Origin: UBA5429 sp942493315
Lineage (GTDB): Bacteria > Bacteroidota > Bacteroidia > Bacteroidales > WCHB1-69
DNA: 64,000 nucleotides
NCBI GenBank assembly: GCA_942493315.1
Contig: OW818690.1
Span: forward strand, 1,922,001 to 1,986,000
Direction: 5' to 3'
In this document: positions 8,717 to 16,605 of the stretch, piece after piece
How positions within the stretch are numbered: position 1 is the stretch's first letter
How the letters are laid out: each line of letters starts with the position of its first letter
Notes under the pieces: model-generated
Databases searched by the model: none
What the model saw: the letters and a program-made list of their open reading frames with translations, nothing else
Told to the model about the DNA's origin: nothing
Program-made: the position numbers and the translations under genes

Positions 8717-8957
8717 TTTGTAATTTTGTAATATAGCTTAAAGTGTTGATCTATAGCATTACAAATGAATTACAAAGCAAAAATCACTCCAAAAACCATT
8801 TGTAATTGGCTTTTATTTGTAATTTACACTCATTTTACTGTTTTTTACTTAAAAATCAAATTTCATTTGTAATGATTTGTAATTTCATTTGTAATTGATT
8901 TGTAATTTTTAACTATCTCAAATTCAAACTAATATAAAATAATTACAAAATTACAAA
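8717..8957. repeat. Cluster of twelve TTTGTAAT octamers
   Basis: The octamer TTTGTAAT occurs at 8717, 8725, 8799, 8816, 8866, 8876, 8888 and 8899 on the plus strand, and as ATTACAAA at 8758, 8769, 8942 and 8950. Four copies at 8866-8906 are spaced 10, 12 and 11 bp apart, near one helical turn. The cluster lies in a 560-bp noncoding region between the replication-side and structural-side operons. It may be a replication origin with iterons or a multi-site control region for the promoter at 8594-8624. The rest of the spacer holds a small hairpin, ACCGGC-TTC-GCCGGT, at 9063-9077 and a terminator. Confidence 0.7.
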
Positions 8958-9085
8958 TGTTTTCCCTTAAAAAAAGGGTTAAAGGGAAAGGAAGAAACCG
9001 ACACCCGACGGCCAAAATGGTATTTTAACACTTTTTTAACCAAAATAGAAAAATTAAAAGGTACCGGCTTCGCCGGTGATCATAA

Positions 9086-9113
9086 ATAAAAAAAGCCTGC
9101 TCAAGGCAGGCGT
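9086..9113 (-). terminator. Terminator of the early/middle phage operon
   Basis: On the minus strand the hairpin GCCTGC-CTTGA-GCAGGC is followed by a run of seven T and ATTT. It lies about 25 nt after the stop of the gene at 9139, ending the long leftward operon before the control region. Confidence 0.75.
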
Positions 9114-9138
9114 TTAAAAATCTATAGAAATATACAAA

Positions 9139-9372
9139 TTACATATTATCTGAGTGGTGGACGCATCCAAACCAGTCAAGAGTCTCATAATCGACTCCAA
9201 CACCATCATGAATACAAATAGGTGTACTTTCTATTCCGGTAAAATTCATATCAGGGTTATCATTCCCGGATGATCTACTCAATTTTGAGCAAATACCTCT
9301 GTTTGATTCATCGTTTATTTTATTCCAGTATAAACAGGTTGAGCATTTCTTTACATCATCCATTTTATTCAT
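9139..9372 (-). CDS. Small cysteine-rich phage protein
   Basis: A 77-aa protein with a CxxC near the N-terminus (KCSTCLYW) and further Cys and His residues (GICSK, PICIH, GCVHH), suggesting a zinc-binding module. It starts either at 9372, overlapping the previous stop, or at the internal ATG at 9363. It is the last gene before a terminator. The family is not recognised. Confidence 0.5.
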   Translation of the reverse strand: MNKMDDVKKCSTCLYWNKINDESNRGICSKLSRSSGNDNPDMNFTGIESTPICIHDGVGVDYETLDWFGCVHHSDNM

Positions 9373-9553
9373 TTTCTCCTATAAATTCATTTATTTTTTC
9401 TTTTGCTTCATAAATCCAATCCTGTATTCTACTTTCAATGTTAATCAAGTATTCTAATTCTTTCTTTAAAGAGTCTGTTAATCCTGGATCTTTAGAAATT
9501 CTCCATCTAATGTTTCCAAGTTCTATGTTTATATTATTCAAATCTTCTAACAT
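9365..9553 (-). CDS. Small coiled-coil phage protein
   Basis: A 62-aa acidic, mostly helical protein (leucine-rich heptads, ELEYLINIESRIQDWIYEAK). It has an A-rich leader before its ATG, like its neighbours, and overlaps the next gene by a few bases. No function can be assigned. Confidence 0.45.
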   Translation of the reverse strand: MLEDLNNINIELGNIRWRISKDPGLTDSLKKELEYLINIESRIQDWIYEAKEKINEFIGENE

Positions 9554-9571
9554 AATTTCATTTTTTTGATT

Positions 9572-9715
9572 TTAATCCCATTCATAAGAACAATTAAATA
9601 TCCCATCTACATAAACAGCACATCCTTTTCCATCATCGTGAAATGAGATTCCAATATGGTACGAAAAACCAATCGTACAAAATCTTTCATAAATTGTTTT
9701 TAATGCTTCTTCCAT
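9572..9715 (-). CDS. Very small phage protein, 47 aa
   Basis: ATG at 9715, stop at 9572-9574, giving MEEALKTIYERFCTIGFSYH followed by a 27-residue tail ending in NCSYEWD. The ordered composition (amphipathic N-terminal helix, then HIGISFHDDGKGCAVYVDG) looks like a folded domain rather than chance. It lies between two genes on the same strand with an 18-nt gap downstream. Function unknown. Confidence 0.5.
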   Translation of the reverse strand: MEEALKTIYERFCTIGFSYHIGISFHDDGKGCAVYVDGIFNCSYEWD

Positions 9716-9757
9716 TGTATTAATTTTACTTTGCAAATGTAACTAATTATTTAATAT

Positions 9758-9785
9758 AAAGTTCCTGTCAAGAAACAGGAACTTT
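9758..9785 (-). terminator. Hairpin terminator-like element
   Basis: A perfect 11-bp stem, AAAGTTCCTGT with ACAGGAACTTT, around the 6-nt loop CAAGAA. On the minus strand it is followed by TATATTAAAT rather than a clean T-run, so termination may be partial. It lies between the Tad2-like gene and the 47-aa gene. Confidence 0.5.
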
Positions 9786-9905
9786 CGCATTAGGGATGTG
9801 AATGGCGACCAGGTCGGTACGAAGTACGGGAGCGAAGCGCACCCGGTAACAAGCCCGACGAAATCGGTTTAGAGATGGATCAGGGTGATTTCGGAATGCC
9901 CAAGT
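9786..9905. other. GC-richer noncoding segment with serial TTC-loop hairpins
   Basis: This 120-bp stretch is visibly richer in G and C than the surrounding phage DNA. It contains a chain of short hairpins: GTAC-TTC-GTAC, GCG-CTT-CGC with flanking CGGG/CCCG, and CCGA/TCGG around TTTCG. It has no convincing reading frame. It could be a structured RNA in the mRNA tail of the Tad2-like gene, or an inserted repeat element. Confidence 0.4.
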
Positions 9906-9922
9906 TAATCATGATATTTGAA

Positions 9923-10444
9923 TTAATCCAATATTTCCCAATCTTCAGATAGAATATCTGTTTGTGAAGCAAGCCATCCATTTACAACTCTACCCTGTGC
10001 ATCTTTCATACATAGATAGGCCGTGAATATTACTTTTTCTTCTTCATCAGCCGGATAAATTCGTACTCCATCATCTGGAGTAACATCTTGTAGATAATAA
10101 TCTTTTACAGACTGTGGTAAAGACTTAACCTTATCTATTACCATATCTATATGTAACTCATCAGCTGGACGCATAAAGATAAACATACCTTTTCCATTCC
10201 AACCCGCTCTTGAAACCCTTTTGCCTTTTTTAATAGCCTCAAGAGCATCACCGAAACTAAGGCTAAATTTAGGATTTTCAGCAGGTTTTTGTAAGTACTT
10301 TAATAAAGCTTCTGTTTTATCAATCGCACATTGTTTACTTGCTGTTATCTCACTGAATTTTTCAGGATTCTCAAGTGAATCTTTGTTCCATGTCCAAAAA
10401 GCATAAATGAGCTCTTCTTTTGTAAATTTTAATAATTCATCCAT
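9923..10444 (-). CDS. Tad2-like (DUF2829) anti-Thoeris protein with N-terminal extension
   Basis: Residues ~62-171 match the DUF2829/Tad2 family: FGDALEAIKKGKRVSRAGWN, then GKGMFIF, and the C-terminal pattern WLASQTDILSEDWEI. Known Tad2 proteins sequester the cyclic nucleotide signal of Thoeris defence, protecting the phage. The first ~60 residues (FWTWNKDSLENPEKF and on) form an additional helical region absent from minimal family members. The gene follows an A-rich leader and a TTTGTAAT octamer (10446-10453) overlaps that leader. Family membership is well supported; anti-Thoeris activity of this member is inferred. Confidence 0.8.
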   Translation of the reverse strand: MDELLKFTKEELIYAFWTWNKDSLENPEKFSEITASKQCAIDKTEALLKYLQKPAENPKFSLSFGDALEAIKKGKRVSRAGWNGKGMFIFMRPADELHIDMVIDKVKSLPQSVKDYYLQDVTPDDGVRIYPADEEEKVIFTAYLCMKDAQGRVVNGWLASQTDILSEDWEILD

Positions 10445-10485
10445 ATTTGTAATTTTTTATTGATTTTGTGGGATTATTCCCGGGT

Positions 10486-10746
10486 TTATAAAAATTTCAT
10501 TTTTTTGTCATCACAAAATATTGTATATTGATGCTCAAATTTTCTTTCATCAGGTTCTATTTTTTTATATTCGATTTTAACTGAAGGAATACTTTGAAAT
10601 TCATTAATTACTAAATCATCCATTTGATTTTTAATTGTAAGTACATTTTTAAAAACACCATCTTTAGGTGGATGAGTAGTGATCAATGAGTAAGCTTCAA
10701 ATCGTCTATTAATTAAACCTGTAACTCGCCTTATAATATCTATCAT
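10486..10746 (-). CDS. Small phage protein of unknown function
   Basis: An 86-aa protein, soluble, with an N-terminal amphipathic helix and beta-rich C-terminus. Its start follows the leader CAAAACAAATAAAATCAAAA that also precedes two neighbouring genes. It overlaps the 3' end of the upstream gene by 38 nt. No motif recognised. Confidence 0.5.
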   Translation of the reverse strand: MIDIIRRVTGLINRRFEAYSLITTHPPKDGVFKNVLTIKNQMDDLVINEFQSIPSVKIEYKKIEPDERKFEHQYTIFCDDKKMKFL

Positions 10747-10975
10747 TGTTTTTTGATTTTATTTGTTTTGTGGGTTTATTCCCTTTTTTATCTATTATGT
10801 AATATCCGTTTTGACGTAACAGATTGAAAGTCCTTAATAATTGAATATAGTAAATCCATTCTCTTTTACTATATCTTTTATATACAATCAATTCTTGATC
10901 TCCGTCACAAAATTGAGAAACAAAATGATATTTCTCCGGAAAATTGAGTATGTGGAAAGATTTAAAATTAATCAT
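10709..10975 (-). CDS. Small phage protein of unknown function
   Basis: An 88-aa basic protein rich in aromatic residues. Its C-terminal KPTKQIKSKN is encoded by the same repeated leader that serves as the translation start region of the next gene, so the tail may reflect the leader rather than protein function. Function not recognised. Confidence 0.5.
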   Translation of the reverse strand: MINFKSFHILNFPEKYHFVSQFCDGDQELIVYKRYSKREWIYYIQLLRTFNLLRQNGYYIIDKKGNKPTKQIKSKNNDRYYKASYRFN

Positions 10976-10996
10976 TGCTGTGATCTTTTATTAACC

Positions 10997-11572
10997 TTAT
11001 TGAAAATCAGGATTCCCCATTTCTTTGAATTTTTTGTGAAAACCCAAAAATTCACCATTTATCATCAAATCAAGAACACCATTTACATCAGAAAGAGACA
11101 CAACAAAAGGATGTTGTAGTAACACTTTCTGTGTATCTTTAGATCTTGGATTTAATGATCTATTTTTCAAATACTGCTTCGCTAATTCCAACTGTTCATT
11201 ATCTATTTGAACTTCAAGTATCTTTTTTAACTCTAAATTTTCAGCAGAAAACCTGTTTAATTCTTCCCGTAAAAACTTATTTTCAACGTTTTTCAGGTTA
11301 TTATTTTCTTCACGAAAATTACGTAATTCTTTATCCATCAATTTTATTGCTTTTATGCTTATCTCAATTTGTTTTTCCTTTTGTTCAAAAAGATGAATCA
11401 AAAATGAATTCGAATCATCCTTAGTACGATAGAACATCGCTATAAAAATGATTCCGACAAAGAAATAAAAGATGTTAATTGTTTCTTTATCCTTTGTAAC
11501 TAAAGGAACAATAATAATAACGATTATAAAAATCACTCCTAAAAGATTTTTAAATGTAAATAGTTTTTTCAT
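10997..11572 (-). CDS. Membrane-anchored coiled-coil phage protein
   Basis: A 191-aa protein with two hydrophobic segments near the N-terminus (about residues 9-25 and 35-48), then a long charged coiled coil (about 60-135) and a small C-terminal domain (PFVVSLSDVNGVLDLMINGE). The topology suggests a short inner-membrane hairpin with a cytoplasmic coiled coil. It follows the shared A-rich leader. A role in exclusion of other phages or in host takeover is possible but unproven. Confidence 0.5.
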   Translation of the reverse strand: MKKLFTFKNLLGVIFIIVIIIVPLVTKDKETINIFYFFVGIIFIAMFYRTKDDSNSFLIHLFEQKEKQIEISIKAIKLMDKELRNFREENNNLKNVENKFLREELNRFSAENLELKKILEVQIDNEQLELAKQYLKNRSLNPRSKDTQKVLLQHPFVVSLSDVNGVLDLMINGEFLGFHKKFKEMGNPDFQ

Positions 11573-11897
11573 TTTGTTTTGATTTTATTTGTTTTGTGGC
11601 ATTATTACCTGACGTTTTACTACAGAAATTATTTTCATAAGGAATAGTTTCAACCTTGAATGTATTATTCGATATTTCATTCGTAATATCACAGACAATT
11701 TGAGCTGCTTTTTCTGTTTTAAATGACAGTAATTTTAATCCTTTAGATGGATTATTTAAGCTACTTCTGTAATACCGGGTTCTTCCAATATATGGTGAAT
11801 AAAAAACAGCTAATTTTTCTGACATTCCAATACTTTTACCGTTGCAATCAAATTGTTCAAACGGTTCTGCTGTAATAATAAATTCTGACATGTTCAT
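11550..11897 (-). CDS. Small phage protein of unknown function
   Basis: A 115-aa soluble protein with a start overlapping the stop of the adenine methyltransferase (ATGA), implying coupled translation; the second ATG at 11891 is also possible. The tail ATKQIKSKQN is encoded by the repeated leader of the next gene. No family recognised. Confidence 0.5.
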   Translation of the reverse strand: MNMSEFIITAEPFEQFDCNGKSIGMSEKLAVFYSPYIGRTRYYRSSLNNPSKGLKLLSFKTEKAAQIVCDITNEISNNTFKVETIPYENNFCSKTSGNNATKQIKSKQNEKTIYI

Positions 11898-12751
11898 TTT
11901 TTTTTGATTTTATTTGTTTTGAAGCAATATTGCCCATTTTGTTCAAAAAGGGTTGGGTTGTTATTGAAATTTTGAACTAAAATTTCAACCCGGGAGCTTT
12001 TTACATGTTTATTCAAATTTTGGCAAGCTGTCGATGTTTTTATCTTCTCAAAATTCCAACCATTCTTGATGATGAAATATTTGAGTGTCTGAGACCAATA
12101 ATTTGATAAAATGAACTTCCCTTTGATTTTAGATAATACCTCTAATAGATCATAGAGATCCTTATGTGTAAATCCCCTGTAATGTTGTTGACAACTTCCG
12201 GGGTATGGGGGATCGATATAGAAAAAAGTATCTGCAGTATCTCTATTTTTGATAACAGTTAATGCTTCTCTACATGATATTGAAACATTTTTTAAACGCT
12301 CATTAACCGCAATTGAAAAGTTATTTTTCTTGTTTTCAACGTAGATCCCTTCGTGTGATCCGGATCTTCCATTAGACCACTTCCAACCGCCATGCATCGA
12401 GCCGTTGAATGAAAAATTGGTTAAATACCAAATGGACCAGGCTTTTTCAATTTCGGTACTTTCTATTCTACTATTATAGATATCTTTTGCAAAATGAAAT
12501 AGCGATTCTGAGTGCAAGGATAAATCAATCAACTGCTTTAATTCAGGATAGTTGTTTTGACTTACGTAATAAAAATTGATCTTAAATTCATTTGTGTCAT
12601 TAATAACTTCCAGGTAAGATTTATTCTTTTTAAAGAAAACGGCACCACCTCCGAAATAAGGTTCTACATAAATTTTATGAACCGGAATTTTTGATATAAT
12701 TTTCTCGGCCAACTTCTGTTTCCCTCCGTAATATGTGATTGGTGTATTCAT
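11894..12751 (-). CDS. Dam-like D12-class DNA adenine methyltransferase
   Basis: A phage N6-adenine methyltransferase of 285 aa. It opens with the SAM-binding motif ITYYGGKQKLAEKI and VEPYFGGGAVFF, and has the catalytic DPPY (FFYIDPPYPGS) in the middle, the order of the alpha/D12 class. It probably protects phage DNA from host restriction or marks it for control; the target is often GATC in this class but cannot be read from sequence. Its ATG overlaps the primase-helicase stop by one base, and its 3' end encodes the leader of the next gene. Confidence 0.85.
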   Translation of the reverse strand: MNTPITYYGGKQKLAEKIISKIPVHKIYVEPYFGGGAVFFKKNKSYLEVINDTNEFKINFYYVSQNNYPELKQLIDLSLHSESLFHFAKDIYNSRIESTEIEKAWSIWYLTNFSFNGSMHGGWKWSNGRSGSHEGIYVENKKNNFSIAVNERLKNVSISCREALTVIKNRDTADTFFYIDPPYPGSCQQHYRGFTHKDLYDLLEVLSKIKGKFILSNYWSQTLKYFIIKNGWNFEKIKTSTACQNLNKHVKSSRVEILVQNFNNNPTLFEQNGQYCFKTNKIKKK

Positions 12752-15570
12752 TAAAATGTGATATTATCTGGTTTATTACTCTTTGTTCTTATATAGATAT
12801 ACTCTTTAGTTTTTCCATCTTCATATTTTACGATCCGTTTTGATCGTGGATCGTAACCTTCCACATCTTCCGGATTGAAAGTTTCAATATGTTCAGCATT
12901 CTGACAGAAAGCTATAAGCTTACTTTTGAAAGTTTTCGATCCGATTTTTCCTTTTGGATCAAATAATTCTTTAAGTTCTGATTTAACCAGGAATGTGTTT
13001 ACATTAGGACCATTTTCAGCAAAAAACACTTCCGCCCATTCGCGAAAATCATCACCCATGCGGTGTATATTTATTCTCCTTGTGATGTTGGTCATTGGTG
13101 GTTGAATTATAATATTTTTTTCCGAAGTGTGTAGGTAGAATTGTAGGCAATCAACACAAAAATTAAAATCCTCATTCCAACATTCCTCTTTGTAGTGATC
13201 ATCATGTAAATCATATCCAAAATCATTTGCGATTGTACGATCCTCATTATAATCATTCTCATCCGTTCTTTTATGATAATAATCGCTAATAACCGCTAAC
13301 AATAGACGGCGCATGGTGGAGGAATCTTTATCTTTTGGAGGGAAGTTAGATGTGATCGCAAGCTTGCCCGAGTCCCGGAACGAAATTTCCTTTGATTTTA
13401 CATTCTTGGCATTAACCACCATAGTGCCGGTAATCATAGAATAGAAAAAATCAAAATCAAAATACCGATGCGCATCATCGATGCGTAGGATATCAGTGTG
13501 TTCATCGATTCTATCCATCAAAAATTGATTCTCTGTTAGCTTCTTATTTCTACCGTCCATGGTATTGACCCGGCAAAGATTACTCAAGAACTCGATCATG
13601 AATGTTTTTCCTGAACCCCCGGAACTTTCATCCTCTTCAGTGATTTTATTCTCCATAACCCAAACGCCAAGACCCTTGGAGTAGGATTTATATCGGTGGA
13701 GTAAATATCCAATTGTGTACATCTTATTTAATAAGTGATCCTTTTGTTCTTGAATTTGATCAGGATTAAGACGGGAACCATCAATTTTCCACTTGTTTTC
13801 TTTGCAATATTTGGACAGTTCATCGTTGGTGATGTCATTTTTTGAATTCTCAAGTTCTTCACGCCAATAGATCCGAGAAGCGTTGATCAAAAAACGGAAG
13901 TAATGACTTTTAGTGTGTTTAATTTCAAAATCGTACTCTTTTGCTTCAGAATCGAAACTAAAATCGAAAGATTTCTCAATCCTTTTGAAATTATGCTTTG
14001 TGATATCCTTGTCCCAAACAAAAATATTCAAATCTTTTCCTTTTATTTCTTCAATATTATCCTTGCTAACTTTGAGAGCAATGTTTTCAAAAAATAAAAT
14101 TTGATTGTGTTGAGTGTAGTCACAAAAATTTGGATAAAAATCTTTGAGATCATCCATAAGAGATACCCCGGTACGTTTTGAATTCAAAACCAGGTTGCGA
14201 ATCTCTGTCTCAACTTTTCTTTCTTCTAGAAATGAGATAATAAAGTTCCTGATCTGCTTGCCGGAGATCTCTCGAACCTTGTAATTTTCAATGTGAATAT
14301 AAGTAACTTTTTCGCTCTCCACATCAGTAATTTTACCAAATCCATTATATTTTAAAAAGTGGAGTAAATACACAGTGTTTATTTCCACCCTGGATCCTTC
14401 TGCAGTGTATTTCCTTTCCCAGAATCGACAGGGATTGGCCATTTTCATAAGTTCTTTAAAATCGTAAGGAGATTTTATATCTAAATAATCCCTAAGATCC
14501 TTGCGCGGTTTGCCTCGGTTGTCCCGGAACTCTCTCAATGATGGTGGGAGTTCAACAGTATAAATGTCTAAGTATTCAAGAGCTAATTCTATCCCCTTTT
14601 TAATACCGGTATCATCAATATCGGGAATATTGTAGAGTTTCTCAACCATTCCCATTATATCTTTATATTGTGAATTAGAAAGCCTTGCAGTCTCTGAGTT
14701 GAGCCAAATAGGGTAGTAACCCATACCGGCAACATTAAGCGCGTCTCGTTCTCCGGATGCAATGAAAGCTTCAGAAATTTTACGATCTTTTGGAACAGTT
14801 GTAGTATCTGGAGTCTTTTTTTCATCATAAGCTAATTCAGCCTGATTATCTATTTCTTTACAACGTTGTTCGTAAGCTATTTTAAGTTCACTTAGTCCAT
14901 TAATATAATCCTTAGGCTTTTCACCATCATAGAAAAAACGATATCCCTTATCTGCATTTAAAGGCTGATAAATCTTCCGAAATGATTTTGTTATCCTTAT
15001 ATCACCTTCAACTTTATCATACTTACACTCTCTCATGAAAATTGGATAGGTATCTGTTGATTTTACAATCGTTTTCTTCCTATTTTTCACTTTAGCATAC
15101 CAAACAATTGAGTAATACATATATCTATCAACTGTTTGTTGATTAACGCAAGGTCCTAATATAGAGAGTTCATAAGGCGTGAATTTTTCTCTAAACTCAA
15201 AAGTAAAATCACCCTCTTTTTCATCAATTGTTGCATCTACAACTTCAATACCAGGTTTGTTATCGACGTTGATCGACGTCGATGTTACATTAAAACGGTT
15301 CAAAAGAATGTGCAGCGCTTCCCGGAATTCTTTGCGTTCTTCTTTCATGCAGATCTCGATCGGACTCAGGGCAGATCCCTCATCTCCGAAATCAGTCACC
15401 TTCCAAACATCCCCATATTTTTTGAGGCTGGCCGAAGGGGTTTTATCAGATGAACGAATTCTAAATTTATCAGTCTTTCCCTCGATGTCACGTGCTTGAG
15501 GATAATAATAATAAATTATATCTAGGCCGGAGTTGGTAGCATCATACAGTTGTTCGCTCAAATTGCTCAT
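12751..15570 (-). CDS. Phage primase-helicase (Toprim plus SF3-like helicase)
   Basis: A 939-aa replication protein combining priming and unwinding. An N-terminal region (about 1-120) resembles the zinc-less DNA-binding part of phage primases. A Toprim-like core lies near residues 265-340 (ASGERDAL, then PDIDDTGIKKGIE). The C-terminal helicase has Walker A SSGGSGKT at about 645-653, Walker B ILRIDDAH, and the sensor-like KLAITSNFPP, in superfamily-3 style with a DUF-type C-terminal region. It is the largest gene of the early operon and lies directly upstream of the adenine methyltransferase. It implies theta-like replication initiated by a phage-encoded helicase. Confidence 0.8.
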   Translation of the reverse strand: MSNLSEQLYDATNSGLDIIYYYYPQARDIEGKTDKFRIRSSDKTPSASLKKYGDVWKVTDFGDEGSALSPIEICMKEERKEFREALHILLNRFNVTSTSINVDNKPGIEVVDATIDEKEGDFTFEFREKFTPYELSILGPCVNQQTVDRYMYYSIVWYAKVKNRKKTIVKSTDTYPIFMRECKYDKVEGDIRITKSFRKIYQPLNADKGYRFFYDGEKPKDYINGLSELKIAYEQRCKEIDNQAELAYDEKKTPDTTTVPKDRKISEAFIASGERDALNVAGMGYYPIWLNSETARLSNSQYKDIMGMVEKLYNIPDIDDTGIKKGIELALEYLDIYTVELPPSLREFRDNRGKPRKDLRDYLDIKSPYDFKELMKMANPCRFWERKYTAEGSRVEINTVYLLHFLKYNGFGKITDVESEKVTYIHIENYKVREISGKQIRNFIISFLEERKVETEIRNLVLNSKRTGVSLMDDLKDFYPNFCDYTQHNQILFFENIALKVSKDNIEEIKGKDLNIFVWDKDITKHNFKRIEKSFDFSFDSEAKEYDFEIKHTKSHYFRFLINASRIYWREELENSKNDITNDELSKYCKENKWKIDGSRLNPDQIQEQKDHLLNKMYTIGYLLHRYKSYSKGLGVWVMENKITEEDESSGGSGKTFMIEFLSNLCRVNTMDGRNKKLTENQFLMDRIDEHTDILRIDDAHRYFDFDFFYSMITGTMVVNAKNVKSKEISFRDSGKLAITSNFPPKDKDSSTMRRLLLAVISDYYHKRTDENDYNEDRTIANDFGYDLHDDHYKEECWNEDFNFCVDCLQFYLHTSEKNIIIQPPMTNITRRINIHRMGDDFREWAEVFFAENGPNVNTFLVKSELKELFDPKGKIGSKTFKSKLIAFCQNAEHIETFNPEDVEGYDPRSKRIVKYEDGKTKEYIYIRTKSNKPDNITF

Positions 15571-15730
15571 AAATCTTCTTTTGTAACCTTGTAATTCTTA
15601 TTTTTGAATATTGGTGCAGCTTTTTATTCAGTGCGCATCTGATTAATAATTTCATGATCCTTGCATGAATTTCATATTCACGATTCTGGATAATGGTGTC
15701 GCATAACAATAATGTCAAATTTGATTTCAT
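15542..15730 (-). CDS. Possible small phage gene between ASCH-like and primase genes
   Basis: A 62-aa basic protein can start at the ATG at 15730, overlapping the preceding gene by 53 nt and the primase start by 29 nt. The C-terminal part, rich in Lys, Arg and Leu (LLIRCALNKKLHQYSKIRIT), looks protein-like, and without it 100 bases would be uncovered in a tightly packed operon. The overlap makes the start uncertain; an internal ATG would give only 37 residues. Confidence 0.3.
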   Translation of the reverse strand: MKSNLTLLLCDTIIQNREYEIHARIMKLLIRCALNKKLHQYSKIRITRLQKKIYEQFERTTV

Positions 15731-16004
15731 GAATATTATATTGAGAGTAAATCCGTGCAATCTCTTTAATACCCATTTCCTTACACATTCCCATATCGAA
15801 TGCAAAAACGCACTCCGGAATATCTTTGAGTAAGTAGGATTCAATATTAAGTACTTCTGCAGTCGAATTTACAACGTGACTTTCAGTTTTTGTTGATACA
15901 GACACAATATCTCCCTTTTTACAGGGAGATTTGTATCTGATTGCTGTGAAGATATCACAACACAATTTTTGATTCCAATTTTTTGAAAAGCTTATATTTA
16001 CCAT
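15678..16004 (-). CDS. ASCH-like small phage protein
   Basis: A 108-aa protein whose N-terminal pattern (FTAIRYKSPCKKGDIVSV) resembles ASCH/PUA-like domains, which bind RNA or modified nucleotides and often have a TxR and GD signature near the start. It overlaps the previous gene by 50 nt. The likeness is weak and the substrate is unknown. Confidence 0.45.
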   Translation of the reverse strand: MVNISFSKNWNQKLCCDIFTAIRYKSPCKKGDIVSVSTKTESHVVNSTAEVLNIESYLLKDIPECVFAFDMGMCKEMGIKEIARIYSQYNIHEIKFDIIVMRHHYPES

Positions 16005-16605
16005 TTGAGTTTTGATAAGAAAAATTATAATAATACCCTGTCTTTACTTCTTTGTGAAGAAATTCATAACCGAATTTAAAGCTGCTGTTTTTTAAAGTTA
16101 GAATAGCTCCTAGCTCGAGCGTAGGAGCCTTGAAAGCAATAGAATAGCCAATCTCTCCACCTAAACCAAAAGTAAAAGCAGGATAATGATAAATATCATT
16201 TGTGATCGTAGTGGTTTTGGAGACCACAGAAAACAATTCAGTATAGTCATAAGCTGCATTCTTCCTTACCTTAAATGAGATGTTCTTAGTTAGAACAGAA
16301 TCCGAAGAAATAAAAGAATACAGTTTTTCGGTGTAATAATCATTAAAAACATTTGATGTATCAATAATGCTATCCCTGGGAATTTCAACAACTGCTACCG
16401 GTGTCGGTACCGGAATGGTGTCATAGTAAGGTATTGTGTCAAAAGTAGTTTTTTGGGTAGTAATAACATTAGAAACAACCATTCCGGGTTTAGAAGTTGT
16501 ATTCTTTTTTTTTGAAAAAAGAGAAACAATCCTGTTGTAACTGAATAAAAAAGCTAAGAAAATAGCAAGGATTAAACTCAATATAACTACAACCTTTTTA
16601 AACAT
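15955..16605 (-). CDS. Membrane-anchored lysis-cassette protein, spanin-like or barrel-like
   Basis: A 216-aa protein with an N-terminal hydrophobic segment (about residues 4-22) followed by Lys/Ser-rich and Pro-rich linkers (PYYDTIPVPTPVAV), then a C-terminal beta-rich domain resembling outer-membrane barrels (TFGLGGEIGYSIAF). It follows the amidase with a one-base overlap, so a role in cell lysis, joining inner and outer membrane, is plausible. No lipobox is seen. Confidence 0.45.
   Translation of the reverse strand: MFKKVVVILSLILAIFLAFLFSYNRIVSLFSKKKNTTSKPGMVVSNVITTQKTTFDTIPYYDTIPVPTPVAVVEIPRDSIIDTSNVFNDYYTEKLYSFISSDSVLTKNISFKVRKNAAYDYTELFSVVSKTTTITNDIYHYPAFTFGLGGEIGYSIAFKAPTLELGAILTLKNSSFKFGYEFLHKEVKTGYYYNFSYQNSNGKYKLFKKLESKIVL

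Noticed and set aside
8717..8957. CRISPR array
   Set aside because: The repeats are only 8 bp, occur in both orientations with irregular spacing, and no cas genes are in the window.
13903..14104. Two plus-strand frames within the primase-helicase gene
   Set aside because: They are shadows of the long minus-strand coding region with its conserved domains.
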